A DNA stretch of 64,000 nt. Source: Winogradskyella ouciana. GTDB taxonomy: Bacteria; Bacteroidota; Bacteroidia; Flavobacteriales; Flavobacteriaceae. Shown here piece after piece: positions 1-8,228 of this stretch. Under the pieces are notes generated by a model, which saw only the letters and a list, made by a program, of their open reading frames with translations, was not told the origin of the DNA and made no database searches. Position 1 is the first letter of the stretch; each line of letters starts with the position of its first letter. Location: assembly GCF_009709615.1 (NCBI RefSeq), contig NZ_WJYA01000004.1, positions 434,001 through 498,000 on the forward strand, read 5' to 3'. Made by a program: the position numbers and the translations under genes.

Positions 1-261
1 TCATCATTTACAGTTTAAAGCTCGTTGTTTTTTAGTAAAATTAGTTGGACGGAAGCGGTTGCATTTATCTTATACGATAAATTAATAACTCATTTGATAA
101 TGAGTTGCTTATCTGTTATTTTTTTGATGAGGGTGATTTGGAAATGACCATTGCATTACAAATTGCAAAAGGATTAATTATGATGTCATTTACGCTAATG
201 AATTACAAGGGAGTTACCGACATTTGGGTGTGTTTGGGTTTTTGCCTGTAAATAAAACGGT

Positions 262-531
262 ATGAGTGGAGTTGATCTTATAGGGATATTGGCCGGTATT
301 TTTACCACATTTGCCATCATTCCTCAGATTTATAAGGCCATAAAGACAGGAAAGGTGGAGGATATTTCGCCTGTATTTCTTTCTGTGCTTATAGCTGGTG
401 TTGGTCTATGGACTGTATATGGTGTGTTTCTTAAAGATTATCCCATCATTATTACCAATGGTGTATCCGTTGTGTTGAATTCTACCATGTTGATCATCTA
501 CCTTAACTCTAATCACCGAACGAACCTATAA
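262..531 (+). CDS. SemiSWEET-type sugar transporter (MtN3/PQ-loop)
   Basis: An 89-residue protein with three hydrophobic segments (about residues 5-22, 38-56 and 62-80). It carries the PQ motif of the MtN3/SWEET family near residue 21 (IIPQIYKAIKTGK). This is the length of bacterial SemiSWEETs, which dimerise in the inner membrane to form a sugar pore. The substrate cannot be read from the sequence. It lies 40 bases ahead of the SDR gene on the same strand. The ATG start puts the first helix right at the N-terminus, as is normal for the family. The family call is firm; sugar transport is inferred from the family. Confidence 0.85.
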   Translation: MSGVDLIGILAGIFTTFAIIPQIYKAIKTGKVEDISPVFLSVLIAGVGLWTVYGVFLKDYPIIITNGVSVVLNSTMLIIYLNSNHRTNL

Positions 532-571
532 TTTTGAAGCTATCGTATCATTTTAGAAAACGAGATTAATT

Positions 572-1420
572 ATGAACAAACCAAATAAATTCCCTGAACA
601 GGAACAAAAACAACCAGGAAAAGAACGAAAAATGCGCCCCGAACCCGAAGTTATAAGAGCTTCATACAAGGGTAGCGATAAATTAAAAAATAAAGTAGCC
701 CTTATCACTGGTGGTGATAGCGGTATAGGTCGCAGTGCGGCTGTACACTTTGCCAAAGAGGGAGCCCGAGTTGCTATAGTTTACTTATCGGAAGACAAAG
801 ACGCCCAAGCCACCCAAAAGATGATTGAAGATGAGGGTAGGGAATGTCTATTAATTAAAGGGGATCTCAAAGACGAAGACTTTTGCAAAGAAGCCGTAAG
901 GCGATGCGTAGATGCTTTTGGCGGTCTAAATGTATTGGTTAACAATGCTGCGATGCAATTTCCTAAGGACTCTTTAAACGATATTGACAGTTCCCAACTA
1001 CGTACCACTTTTGAGACCAATATCTATCCGTACTTTTTTGTTGCCAAGGCTGCGTTGACACATTTGAAGGATGGCGATACCATAATTAATACGAGTTCGG
1101 TAACTGCTTATCGTGGTAGTGATCACTTACTGGATTACTCTAGTACAAAAGGGGCTATTGTAAGTTTTACGCGTTCATTATCCCAAACTTTGGCCAGTAA
1201 GAACATCCGGGTTAATGGAGTAGCGCCAGGCCCTATTTGGACTCCCTTGATTCCCGCAACGTTTGATGATGTTTCTGATTTTGGGCAGGATACTCCTTTA
1301 GGCAGAGCAGGCCAGCCTAGTGAGTTGGGTCCTGCCTATGTGTTCTTGGCGTCTGAAGACAGTAGCTATATAACAGGTCAGTTTATACATGTAAACGGTG
1401 GTGAGATGATTGGGTCATAA
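572..1420 (+). CDS. SDR family oxidoreductase, YghA / general stress protein 39 type
   Basis: A 282-residue short-chain dehydrogenase. The nucleotide-binding glycine motif is ITGGDSGIGRS (about residues 45-55), NNAA follows near 124, and the catalytic pair is YSSTKGA near 189-195. The C-terminus has the usual TGQFIHVNGGE. The N-terminal extension with a QPG motif and the GGDSGIGR form are typical of the YghA/GsiB-associated stress subgroup rather than of FabG. The substrate is unknown; the family reduces aldehydes or ketones with NAD(P)H. Its neighbours (DUF2383, MgtC, Ku-LigD) also fit a stress-response cluster. Confidence 0.88.
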   Translation: MNKPNKFPEQEQKQPGKERKMRPEPEVIRASYKGSDKLKNKVALITGGDSGIGRSAAVHFAKEGARVAIVYLSEDKDAQATQKMIEDEGRECLLIKGDLKDEDFCKEAVRRCVDAFGGLNVLVNNAAMQFPKDSLNDIDSSQLRTTFETNIYPYFFVAKAALTHLKDGDTIINTSSVTAYRGSDHLLDYSSTKGAIVSFTRSLSQTLASKNIRVNGVAPGPIWTPLIPATFDDVSDFGQDTPLGRAGQPSELGPAYVFLASEDSSYITGQFIHVNGGEMIGS

Positions 1421-1575
1421 GAACCATTGTTATAGCTTCTGATACGATTTCAAATTATATAATATTTAACATTATCTCAATCAAATGAGGACAATATTAA
1501 ATCTATTGGATTACAATAAGGAGCTATATACTAGTATCTTGGGGTTATATAATACTAATTTAAAAATTTAAAAAC

Positions 1576-2028
1576 ATGAGCATATTTAGCGAGACAACAG
1601 AAAACAAACTAAACGATTTAGTAGAAAAAGCATACGATGCGGAAAAGGGATTTAAAAAAGTTTCTGAGCACGTCGACAACCCTCGGTTAAAATCATTCTT
1701 TTCTGACAAAGCCAGAGAACGTAGTAACTACGTTAATGAATTGAGACAAGGTCTTCGTGAAAATGGAGTAGAGGTTACCGAGAGTGATGGTAGTACAGCA
1801 GGAACTTTACATAGAACATGGATAGACACTAAGGCGTTTTTTTCAATGGATAATGAAGAATCCATGCTAGAGGAGGTTAGGAATGGAGAGAAACAAGCCC
1901 TTGAGGATTATGAAGATGTTCTAGAAAATTCTGATCTTAATCCTTCTATGCGTGAGCTTTTAACAAAGCAGAAAAATGAAATACAAGCGAGCTATAATAA
2001 AGCGGATTATTTGGAAGATTTGCATTGA
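1576..2028 (+). CDS. PA2169-family four-helix-bundle protein (DUF2383)
   Basis: A 150-residue soluble, strongly helical and acidic protein. It matches the DUF2383/PA2169 family by its opening (ETTENKLNDLVEKAYDAEKGF), by a central NGVEVTESDGSTAGTLHR-like turn, and by a second helix pair beginning near residue 95 (MLEEVRNGEKQALEDYE). The fold is ferritin-like, with Glu and His residues that could bind metal. No biochemical role is established and none can be read here. It stands alone, about 155 bases after the SDR gene and just before a clear terminator. Stress-linked expression is inferred from context. Confidence 0.82.
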   Translation: MSIFSETTENKLNDLVEKAYDAEKGFKKVSEHVDNPRLKSFFSDKARERSNYVNELRQGLRENGVEVTESDGSTAGTLHRTWIDTKAFFSMDNEESMLEEVRNGEKQALEDYEDVLENSDLNPSMRELLTKQKNEIQASYNKADYLEDLH

Positions 2029-2048
2029 TTAATAGCAAATTTTTTTAG

Positions 2049-2087
2049 AAAAGAGTTTTGGCCGTCCCTCGAGTCAAAACTCTTTTT
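2049..2087 (+). terminator. Rho-independent terminator after the DUF2383 gene
   Basis: A 12-bp perfect inverted repeat (AAAAGAGTTTTG at 2049-2060, CAAAACTCTTTT at 2075-2086) with a 14-base loop and a run of T at the 3' end. It lies 20 bases beyond the stop codon. Confidence 0.8.
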
Positions 2088-2215
2088 GATTTTAAAATGA
2101 GTAGTCTGGTAGTATTAGCTATTCAGTAATTGATAAATCATTAATTTTATTTGGAACGTATTGCCCCTATAATGGTTTTAGATTATATGTTATTTGCTCA
2201 TCATGCTTAGTTATT

Positions 2216-2662
2216 TTACTCATCATGCTTATTACCATTCTTTTTATAAATGTATCTGTTCAGTGCGCCAAAAATTAAATTAATACCAATTATTAGAAGA
2301 GTAGCCGCTAAGATTTCCTTATACATTTGCATAGCTGCCAAACATCCTAAACCAGCACTACACCAAATAGACGCTGCTGTAGCCAAACCTGTAACTTTGC
2401 CATTTTTTTTAATAATTACTCCCGCTCCCAAAAAACCAACACCAATAATTATCTGACTTAAAATACGACTTTCGTCTACATTATTTAAACCACTAAAGTG
2501 ATACGATATGGATACAAAAATGGCGGCACCGACCGCGACCAAAGCGTTGGTTTTTAACCCAGCGTTTTTGTTCTTCATCTGGCGCTCTATACCAATACTA
2601 ACACCAGCAATCATAGCCACTACTATAGCGACGATAAATTCAGTATAACTCAAAGTTTCCAT
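2216..2662 (-). CDS. MgtC/SapB family inner-membrane protein
   Basis: A 148-residue protein with four hydrophobic segments. The MgtC/SapB signature is present: GIERQ near residue 23 followed by AGLKTNALVAVGAA, then GVGFLGAGVIIKKNGKVTGLATAASIW. It is the short form, lacking the soluble C-terminal ACT-like domain of Salmonella MgtC. Family members affect magnesium limitation and acid or phosphate homeostasis, in part by acting on the F-type ATPase; whether that applies here is unknown. It is a single gene, convergent with the DUF2383 gene and divergent from the next one. Confidence 0.85.
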   Translation of the reverse strand: METLSYTEFIVAIVVAMIAGVSIGIERQMKNKNAGLKTNALVAVGAAIFVSISYHFSGLNNVDESRILSQIIIGVGFLGAGVIIKKNGKVTGLATAASIWCSAGLGCLAAMQMYKEILAATLLIIGINLIFGALNRYIYKKNGNKHDE

Positions 2663-2869
2663 TGAGAAGAATCTTTTGGTTTTTGTTAATTATCTAGGGA
2701 ATCTAAAATAATTTATTTTTAATAATTAACACATTTGCTAAAACTATTAAACCTATTAATAACTTTATAAGGTTTTGACTTTTTATATGCATTAAAATCC
2801 TATTGTAAAGGGTCAAATAGTTTACTATGTTAGAATTATATTTTGGACTTAACCTTAAAGATTTAGATT

Positions 2870-3103
2870 ATGAGTACTAAAAAGAAACATGCTGATTTTC
2901 AGCAACCGTATAGGAAATCCTCTAATTTTGATAAAATTACTAAAGATGAAGCTTTAAAGCCAGATGGCAAAGGCAATTTAGTGCCAGAAGAGGATCTTAC
3001 TAAAATTAAAGACAGTGACAAAAAGACCATTCATGATGCCATGGATGATATGCAACACAATATTGAAATGATACCGGGAGATAAGCGCGGTGAAGAAGAG
3101 TAA
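2870..3103 (+). CDS. Small charged hypothetical protein
   Basis: A 77-residue, very hydrophilic protein rich in Lys, Asp and Glu. It has no hydrophobic core, signal peptide or recognisable motif, and looks largely disordered or weakly helical. I do not recognise a family with a known function. It has its own terminator, sits alone between divergent mgtC and the Ku-LigD pair, and its codon use resembles its neighbours, so it is probably a real gene. A role in stress physiology is only suggested by location. Confidence 0.6.
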   Translation: MSTKKKHADFQQPYRKSSNFDKITKDEALKPDGKGNLVPEEDLTKIKDSDKKTIHDAMDDMQHNIEMIPGDKRGEEE

Positions 3104-3132
3104 ACACGTATTACCAATTAAATGAAATCAAT

Positions 3133-3160
3133 AAAATCCGATTTGCTAGAATCGGGTTTT
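3133..3160 (+). terminator. Probable terminator after the 77-residue gene
   Basis: An 11-bp hairpin (AAAATCCGATT at 3133-3143, AATCGGGTTTT at 3150-3160, one G-T pair) with loop TGCTAG, ending in T and followed by further A/T. Confidence 0.65.
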
Positions 3161-3251
3161 AAATTTTTATGTCATTATTAACTATGGATTATTTTAAAAA
3201 CTTAGTTGACATTGACTATGAATCCTCTAATTTTAATGTAAAAATGTAATT

Positions 3252-4025
3252 ATGAGATCAGTATGGAATGGATCAATAAGCTTCGGATTGGTATCAATAC
3301 CAATAAAAATGTATTCCGCCTCAGAGGATAGAGCCTTGGATTTGGATATGCTCGATAGACATGATGGCGAACGCATTCGCTATAAACGCGTCAATGAGAA
3401 AACAGGTAAAGAAGTAGAATGGAAAGACATTGTAAAAGGTTATAAGAAAGATGATGGCTACGTGATTCTTGAAAAGGAAGATTTCGAGCAAGCTAACGTA
3501 AAGAAGAATAAGACTATAGATATTGAAGAGTTTGTAAAAGAGACCGATGTTGCAGATGTGCTCTTTAAAAAACCTTATTTTTTAGAACCACAAAAAGAAG
3601 GAGGTAAAGCATACAACTTACTTCGTGATGCGCTCAAAAAAACAAAAAAACTAGGTGTGGCGACATTTGTAATGCGCCAAAAGGAAAACTTATGTTTAAT
3701 TGGCGTTTATAAAAATGTCATTGTACTTCACGTAATACGATTTGATGACGAACTACGAAATCCTGAGGATGTAAAAATTCAAAAAACGAAAAATTCTGAA
3801 AAGGAAATTTCAATGGCGGAATCCCTTATAGAAAATTACACCGAAAAGTTTGATTTCACAAAATACAAGGATGTTTATAATTCCCAATTGCTAAAAATAA
3901 TAGAGTCCAAAGCAACAGGTAAAGAAATTAAATCTGAAAAAGTAGATATTGAACCAACCGCTGCTAAAGATTTAATGGCTAAACTTAAGGCCAGTCTCGA
4001 GCAAAAGAAAAAGAAAGCTTCCTAA
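3252..4025 (+). CDS. ku: Ku protein, non-homologous end joining
   Basis: A 257-residue bacterial Ku. It begins with the family-typical MRSVWNGSISFGLVSIPIKMY and has the core-domain stretch VILEKEDFEQANVKKNKTI followed by the central strand and helix region. The C-terminal 40 residues are Lys-rich, as in the minimal Ku tails that recruit LigD and extra DNA. Ku forms a homodimeric ring on double-strand ends. It is separated from ligD by only three bases, so the two form an operon. Upstream, TTG (3206-3208) and TAATTTTA (3228-3235) are spaced 19 bases apart like a Bacteroidetes promoter; this is a weak match. Confidence 0.95.
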   Translation: MRSVWNGSISFGLVSIPIKMYSASEDRALDLDMLDRHDGERIRYKRVNEKTGKEVEWKDIVKGYKKDDGYVILEKEDFEQANVKKNKTIDIEEFVKETDVADVLFKKPYFLEPQKEGGKAYNLLRDALKKTKKLGVATFVMRQKENLCLIGVYKNVIVLHVIRFDDELRNPEDVKIQKTKNSEKEISMAESLIENYTEKFDFTKYKDVYNSQLLKIIESKATGKEIKSEKVDIEPTAAKDLMAKLKASLEQKKKKAS

Positions 4026-4028
4026 ACA

Positions 4029-6455
4029 ATGAGCCTTAAGGAATACAGAAAAAAGCGAACCTTTGAAGACACGCCAGAACCTAAGGATATTTACAATTCT
4101 GAAAATAAATACAGGTTTGTAATACAAAGACATCGTGCAAGTCATTTGCATTATGATTTACGATTGGAAATGGAAGGCGTGTTAAAAAGTTGGGCGATCC
4201 CCAAAGGACCTTCCATGAATCCCAAGGACAAACGGTTGGCCATTCACACAGAAGATCATCCAGTGTCTTATCTTTCGTTTCAGGGCGTTATACCAAAGGG
4301 GAATTATGGTGCTGGGAAAATGACGATTTGGGATGAAGGAACTTTTGAGAGTTTATACGATAATGACAACCTGTCTACAGACTACTCCAAAGGAAAATTA
4401 AAACTTGTTATTAGAGGTGATAAGGTAAAAGGTATTTTCACATTGGTGCGTTCATCTTCAATGAACAAAAAAAACCAATGGCTGTTCATCAAGCACGAAG
4501 ATGAGTATGCCACAAATTTAAATTATGATGCCGAGGATTATGTTGTAGTAGATTTAAAACAACAGCTCACTGAGAAAACTTCAGACTTGAGTCTAAAATC
4601 CACAGTAAAACCAATGCTGGCCTCGCCAGCAAAGGAAATATTCAATGACAAAAACTGGATATACGAATTAAAATATGATGGATATCGTTCCTTAGCCAAT
4701 GTAGATAGCGGGTCAGTTGAACTATACTCGCGTAATGGTATATCCTTAAATTCCACATTCAATATTATTCATAACGAATTAGAATCCATTGAGCACACCG
4801 CCATTTTAGATGGTGAAATAGTAATTTTGGATAGCGATGGAATTCCGCAATTTAATGCGCTTCAAAACTACAACCCGAAAACTACAGAGGGTCATCTTCA
4901 TTATTTTGTTTTCGACTTATTGTTTCTCAACGGTCATAGTACAACAGGTTTACCGCTAATAGACCGAAAGGAATTGCTCAGAGATGTATTGCCAGAGTCC
5001 AATCATATCTCTTATTGCGACCATATTGAGGGAATGGGAAAAACGGTATATGATAGAGCATTAAAATTGGGAATGGAAGGTGTAATTGCTAAAAAAGCCA
5101 ATTCTAAATATTACACGAATACCAGAACACCAGACTGGTTGAAGTTTAAAAAAATTGAAAATGTAGAAACTATTATTTGTGGTTATACGGAATCTAAAAA
5201 CAGTTCAAGAAAGTTCGCTTCTCTAATTTTAGGAATGATTGAAGATGGCGAACTGGTTTATGTTGGCACTTGCGGTTCTGGATTTTCGTCCCAGCAAATT
5301 AAGGCATTACATCAACAATTTGAACCCTATTTAACTGAAGAACCCATATTGAAAATTTCAAAACATCTAAAAGGTAGAAAAGCCGTTTGGATGGTTCCGA
5401 AGTTAATTTGCGAAGTAAAATTTGCCGAATGGACAAAAAGCGGTGTGATGAGGCATCCTGTATTCTTACGGATGCGAGATGATAAATCTGTACCAGTAGA
5501 AGTCTCAAAGATTCACAAGACCACACAGAACAAAAAACCCAATACAAACTCTGATACAACACTGCAAATAGATACAATTAATGTACCTATTACTAACATT
5601 GAAAAAGTGTATTGGCCTGATGCAAATCTGACTAAATATGATTTATTGGACTACTACATAAAAATGTCTGATTTCATCCTTCCCTATTTAAAGGATAGAC
5701 CTCAAAGTCTGCATCGCCATCCAAACGGGATCAACGGTGAGTCGTTCTACCAAAAAGATAATGAGCATCTGCCCGATTGGATTGAAACTTTTAAAATTCA
5801 TTCAAAATCTTCAGAACGGGATATCAATTATTTGGTCTGTCAAAATCAGGCAACTTTAACTTATATGAATAATTTGGGCTGTATTGAGCTACACCCTTGG
5901 CATTCCACAATCTATCAATTAGATAGACCAGACTATACCATTATAGATTTAGATCCTTCTAAAAAAAATACCTTTGAGCAAGTTGTTGAAACCGCCCAAG
6001 CTGCAAAATACGTTCTGGATTCAGCTAGGATTAAAAGCTATTGCAAAACTTCAGGAGCATCAGGCATCCATATTTATATTCCTTTAGGCAGAAAATACAC
6101 GTATAGTGAAGCTCGGGATTTTACAAAATTACTGTGCTATTATATACAAGAACAACTGCCAGAAATAACCACTTTAGAACGTTCCATTAAAAAAAGAGGT
6201 CCTAAAATTTATCTGGATTATTTACAGAACCGAAAAGGGCAAACTATAGTGTCAGCATTTAGTTTAAGGCCCAAACCAAATGCATCGGTCTCAACACCTA
6301 TCAACTGGAAGGATGTAAATAAAAAACTTAGAATAGAAGATTACAACATCCATACTGTTCCCAAAATATTTGAGAATAAAAAGGACCCATTTTTAAATAT
6401 TTTAGGCGAAGGAATTGATATGGAAAAGGCTTTAGAAAATCTCAATAAAACATAA
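4029..6455 (+). CDS. ligD: Multifunctional DNA ligase D (phosphoesterase-ligase-polymerase)
   Basis: An 808-residue LigD with all three activities. The N-terminal 3'-phosphoesterase domain (about 25-150) shows RHRASHLHYDLRLE and GNYGAGKM. The ATP-dependent ligase domain (about 190-490) has the adenylation motif ELKYDGYR, with its catalytic lysine near residue 214, and DGEIV and EGVIAKK further on. The C-terminal AEP primase/polymerase domain (about 515-790) has IDLDPS near 640 and KTSGASGIHIYIP. The order PE-Lig-Pol is as in Pseudomonas, not Pol-PE-Lig as in Mycobacterium. With Ku it would process and seal double-strand breaks when no sister copy is available. Confidence 0.96.
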   Translation: MSLKEYRKKRTFEDTPEPKDIYNSENKYRFVIQRHRASHLHYDLRLEMEGVLKSWAIPKGPSMNPKDKRLAIHTEDHPVSYLSFQGVIPKGNYGAGKMTIWDEGTFESLYDNDNLSTDYSKGKLKLVIRGDKVKGIFTLVRSSSMNKKNQWLFIKHEDEYATNLNYDAEDYVVVDLKQQLTEKTSDLSLKSTVKPMLASPAKEIFNDKNWIYELKYDGYRSLANVDSGSVELYSRNGISLNSTFNIIHNELESIEHTAILDGEIVILDSDGIPQFNALQNYNPKTTEGHLHYFVFDLLFLNGHSTTGLPLIDRKELLRDVLPESNHISYCDHIEGMGKTVYDRALKLGMEGVIAKKANSKYYTNTRTPDWLKFKKIENVETIICGYTESKNSSRKFASLILGMIEDGELVYVGTCGSGFSSQQIKALHQQFEPYLTEEPILKISKHLKGRKAVWMVPKLICEVKFAEWTKSGVMRHPVFLRMRDDKSVPVEVSKIHKTTQNKKPNTNSDTTLQIDTINVPITNIEKVYWPDANLTKYDLLDYYIKMSDFILPYLKDRPQSLHRHPNGINGESFYQKDNEHLPDWIETFKIHSKSSERDINYLVCQNQATLTYMNNLGCIELHPWHSTIYQLDRPDYTIIDLDPSKKNTFEQVVETAQAAKYVLDSARIKSYCKTSGASGIHIYIPLGRKYTYSEARDFTKLLCYYIQEQLPEITTLERSIKKRGPKIYLDYLQNRKGQTIVSAFSLRPKPNASVSTPINWKDVNKKLRIEDYNIHTVPKIFENKKDPFLNILGEGIDMEKALENLNKT

Positions 6456-6466
6456 AATATATATCT

Positions 6467-7042
6467 ATGAAACTATTTGTTATTATCAACACATTGATCT
6501 TTTCAAATCAATCTGCAAAAAAAGCCATGGGTATTTTTGATACCGACTTACATTCAATGCTCATGATAATTTTATCTAGCATTGGAATTTATACTGCTAT
6601 AATTGTTTATACTAGGATATTTGGAAAACGTAGTTTTTCAAAAATGTCGAGTTTTGATTTTGCAATGACCGTTGCAGTGGGTTCTATTACCGCAACTACT
6701 ATACTATCAGAAACTGTTAGTTTTCTTGAAGGGGCAGTTGGTTTGTTAATGGTATATATTCTTCAACTAATAGCAGCTTATTTTCGACGGTACAAGTGGT
6801 TTAGAAAACGAATAGACAATGAACCAACTTTAGTTATGTATGGTCAAACTATTCTTAAGGAAAATTTAAAAGGAGTAAGATTAACCGAAGGTGATTTACG
6901 TTCCAAATTAAGAGAAGCTAATGTTACTAAGCTCTCAGAAATCAAAGCCGTAATTTTTGAAACTACCGGAAACTTGGTAGTGCTACACAAAGAGGATAAC
7001 GAAGATATTGACGATTGGCTTTTAAAGGATGTACAGCGTTAA
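6467..7042 (+). CDS. DUF421 (YetF-like) membrane protein
   Basis: A 191-residue protein with three N-terminal membrane segments and a soluble C-terminal DUF421 domain. The family signature GKRSFSKMSSFDFAMTVAVGS is at about residues 52-72. The C-terminal part has RLTEGDLRSKLREANVTKLSEIKAVIFET, the usual two-layer domain. The function of the family is not established. It starts 11 bases after ligD and may be co-transcribed. An alternative ATG at 6527 would remove a weakly hydrophobic 20-residue lead and matches the usual family start; I cannot decide between them. Confidence 0.82.
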   Translation: MKLFVIINTLIFSNQSAKKAMGIFDTDLHSMLMIILSSIGIYTAIIVYTRIFGKRSFSKMSSFDFAMTVAVGSITATTILSETVSFLEGAVGLLMVYILQLIAAYFRRYKWFRKRIDNEPTLVMYGQTILKENLKGVRLTEGDLRSKLREANVTKLSEIKAVIFETTGNLVVLHKEDNEDIDDWLLKDVQR

Positions 7043-7147
7043 TTTCATAATTAGGACTAAAAAGATAAATGCGATTTTGAAGAAAACTATTTCACTTTTA
7101 AATAATGCTTGGATAGATTTAAAAGTATTAGAAAACATTGTAACTAA

Positions 7148-7630
7148 ATGAAAAAAAAGAAAGTCAATTTAAGAGATTTAAAACCAAATTCAGAAGAACA
7201 ACATTCTCACGATGATGGTCACGACCACGGTGATGGAAGTGCATTCAAAACCTATATTCCCGCAATCATAAGTTTTACAATGCTTATTGTGGGTATCGCT
7301 GTAGACTATTTTGATGCGATTCCTCAATTTGAAGGATGGATTCGCATCGTTTGGTACACGGTCGCTTATATTCCTGTTGGATTTCCAGTAATCAAAGAAG
7401 GATGGAAAAGTATTAAAAAAGGTGATGTTTTTACCGAGTTCTTTTTAATGTCCATTGCCACCATTGGTGCCTTTGTCATTGGTGAATATCCCGAAGGTGT
7501 TAAAGTCATTGTATTTATTTTAGGATTAAGTGGTTTAGCTACCATGAGGAAAGCTGTTTTTGCAGATTTAAACGTGGCACTTTTAGCCATTTTGAATGCT
7601 GTTAGGCTACAGCGGTTGCCTTGGGATTAG
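7148..7630 (+). pseudogene. Heavy-metal P-type ATPase remnant with internal deletion
   Basis: A 160-residue open frame joining the two ends of a Cd/Zn/Co-type P1B ATPase. Residues 1 to about 118 are the normal N-terminus: a His/Asp-rich leader (HSHDDGHDHGD), then membrane segments ending in FLMSIATIGAFVIGEYPEG. Residues from about 119 are the normal extreme C-terminus (GLATM...AVFADLNVALLAILNAVRLQR). Missing in between are the actuator domain, the CPC membrane motif, the DKTGT phosphorylation site and the nucleotide-binding domain, some 500 residues of a typical 650-residue enzyme. The frame is intact, so a small membrane protein could still be made, but it cannot be a pump. It sits directly before the copper block, marking that junction as recombination-prone. 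Confidence 0.82.
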
Positions 7631-7701
7631 GGTGGTTGGTACATTAAACTTCTGTTAAACAAAATATTGAGTGGTTAAAATTTCGTAACTTCGCATTTAG
7701 C

Positions 7702-8115
7702 ATGAAAAAAGTATGTCATAAAATATTGTCCTTTACGTTGGCGCTCGTAGTTATGTTTTCTACGATGTCTTTTACGCTCAACATGCATTATTGTGGAGGT
7801 GCTCTGGTTGAAACTGCATTGATTCAAAAAGCTAAAGGCTGTGGAATGGAAATGAACAGCCCCTCAGTTGAAAGTTGTTCAATTGCTAAGAAAAATTGTT
7901 GTGATAATAAGCAAGAAGTCGTAAATGGCCAGGATGAACTTCAAATATCCTTCGACACGCTTTCTTTTGATCAACAGGTGTTCATCACTTCTTTTGTATA
8001 TACTTATATAAATCTTTTTGAAGAGATCTCTTCTAAAAATCTGTCTTTTGACGATTACCCGCGACCCTTTGTCAAACGGGATGTACAAGTGCTGCACCAG
8101 ACTTTTTTAATTTGA
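7702..8115 (+). CDS. HYC_CC_PP family protein (metal-resistance associated)
   Basis: A 137-residue exported or membrane-anchored protein with an N-terminal hydrophobic segment (about 8-28). It carries the landmarks that give the family its name: HYC in NMHYCGG (about 29-35), a CC pair in KKNCCDNK, and a C-terminal proline motif followed by VLHQTFLI. Here the proline motif reads YPRPF, with Arg between the prolines. The many Cys, His and Met residues suggest metal binding, but no function is established. The family is typically found just before CusA-type pumps in Bacteroidetes, as here. A possible promoter (TTG at 7667, TAACTTCG at 7686-7693) precedes it. Confidence 0.8.
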   Translation: MKKVCHKILSFTLALVVMFSTMSFTLNMHYCGGALVETALIQKAKGCGMEMNSPSVESCSIAKKNCCDNKQEVVNGQDELQISFDTLSFDQQVFITSFVYTYINLFEEISSKNLSFDDYPRPFVKRDVQVLHQTFLI

Positions 8116-8136
8116 TTTTTTAGATTTTTTGAATGA

Positions 8137-8168
8137 AGCCCAATACCATATGTGTGGTATCGTGGGCT
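8137..8168 (+). promoter_or_regulatory. Stem-loop in the leader before cusA
   Basis: Nested inverted repeats AGCCCA/TGGGCT enclosing ATACCA/TGGTAT, with a 6-base loop and a 2-base bulge, 60 bases ahead of the cusA start and 22 after the HYC_CC_PP stop. No T-run follows, so it is not a standard terminator. It could stabilise or divide the transcript; its role is unknown. Confidence 0.45.
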
Positions 8169-8228
8169 AAAACTCGTGTTTGCCATTTTTTGCGACACAT
8201 CACTACAATTATCTAATTATCGAATACT

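Noticed and set aside
1..261. Possible short coding region before the SemiSWEET gene (ATG at 144, 35 codons)
   Set aside because: Too short, no recognisable features, and the remaining upstream sequence has stops in all useful frames; no gene is supported.
3228..3235. Firm promoter call for ku
   Set aside because: TTG-N19-TAATTTTA departs from TAnnTTTG at the last base and has only TTG upstream, so it is mentioned only within the gene entry.
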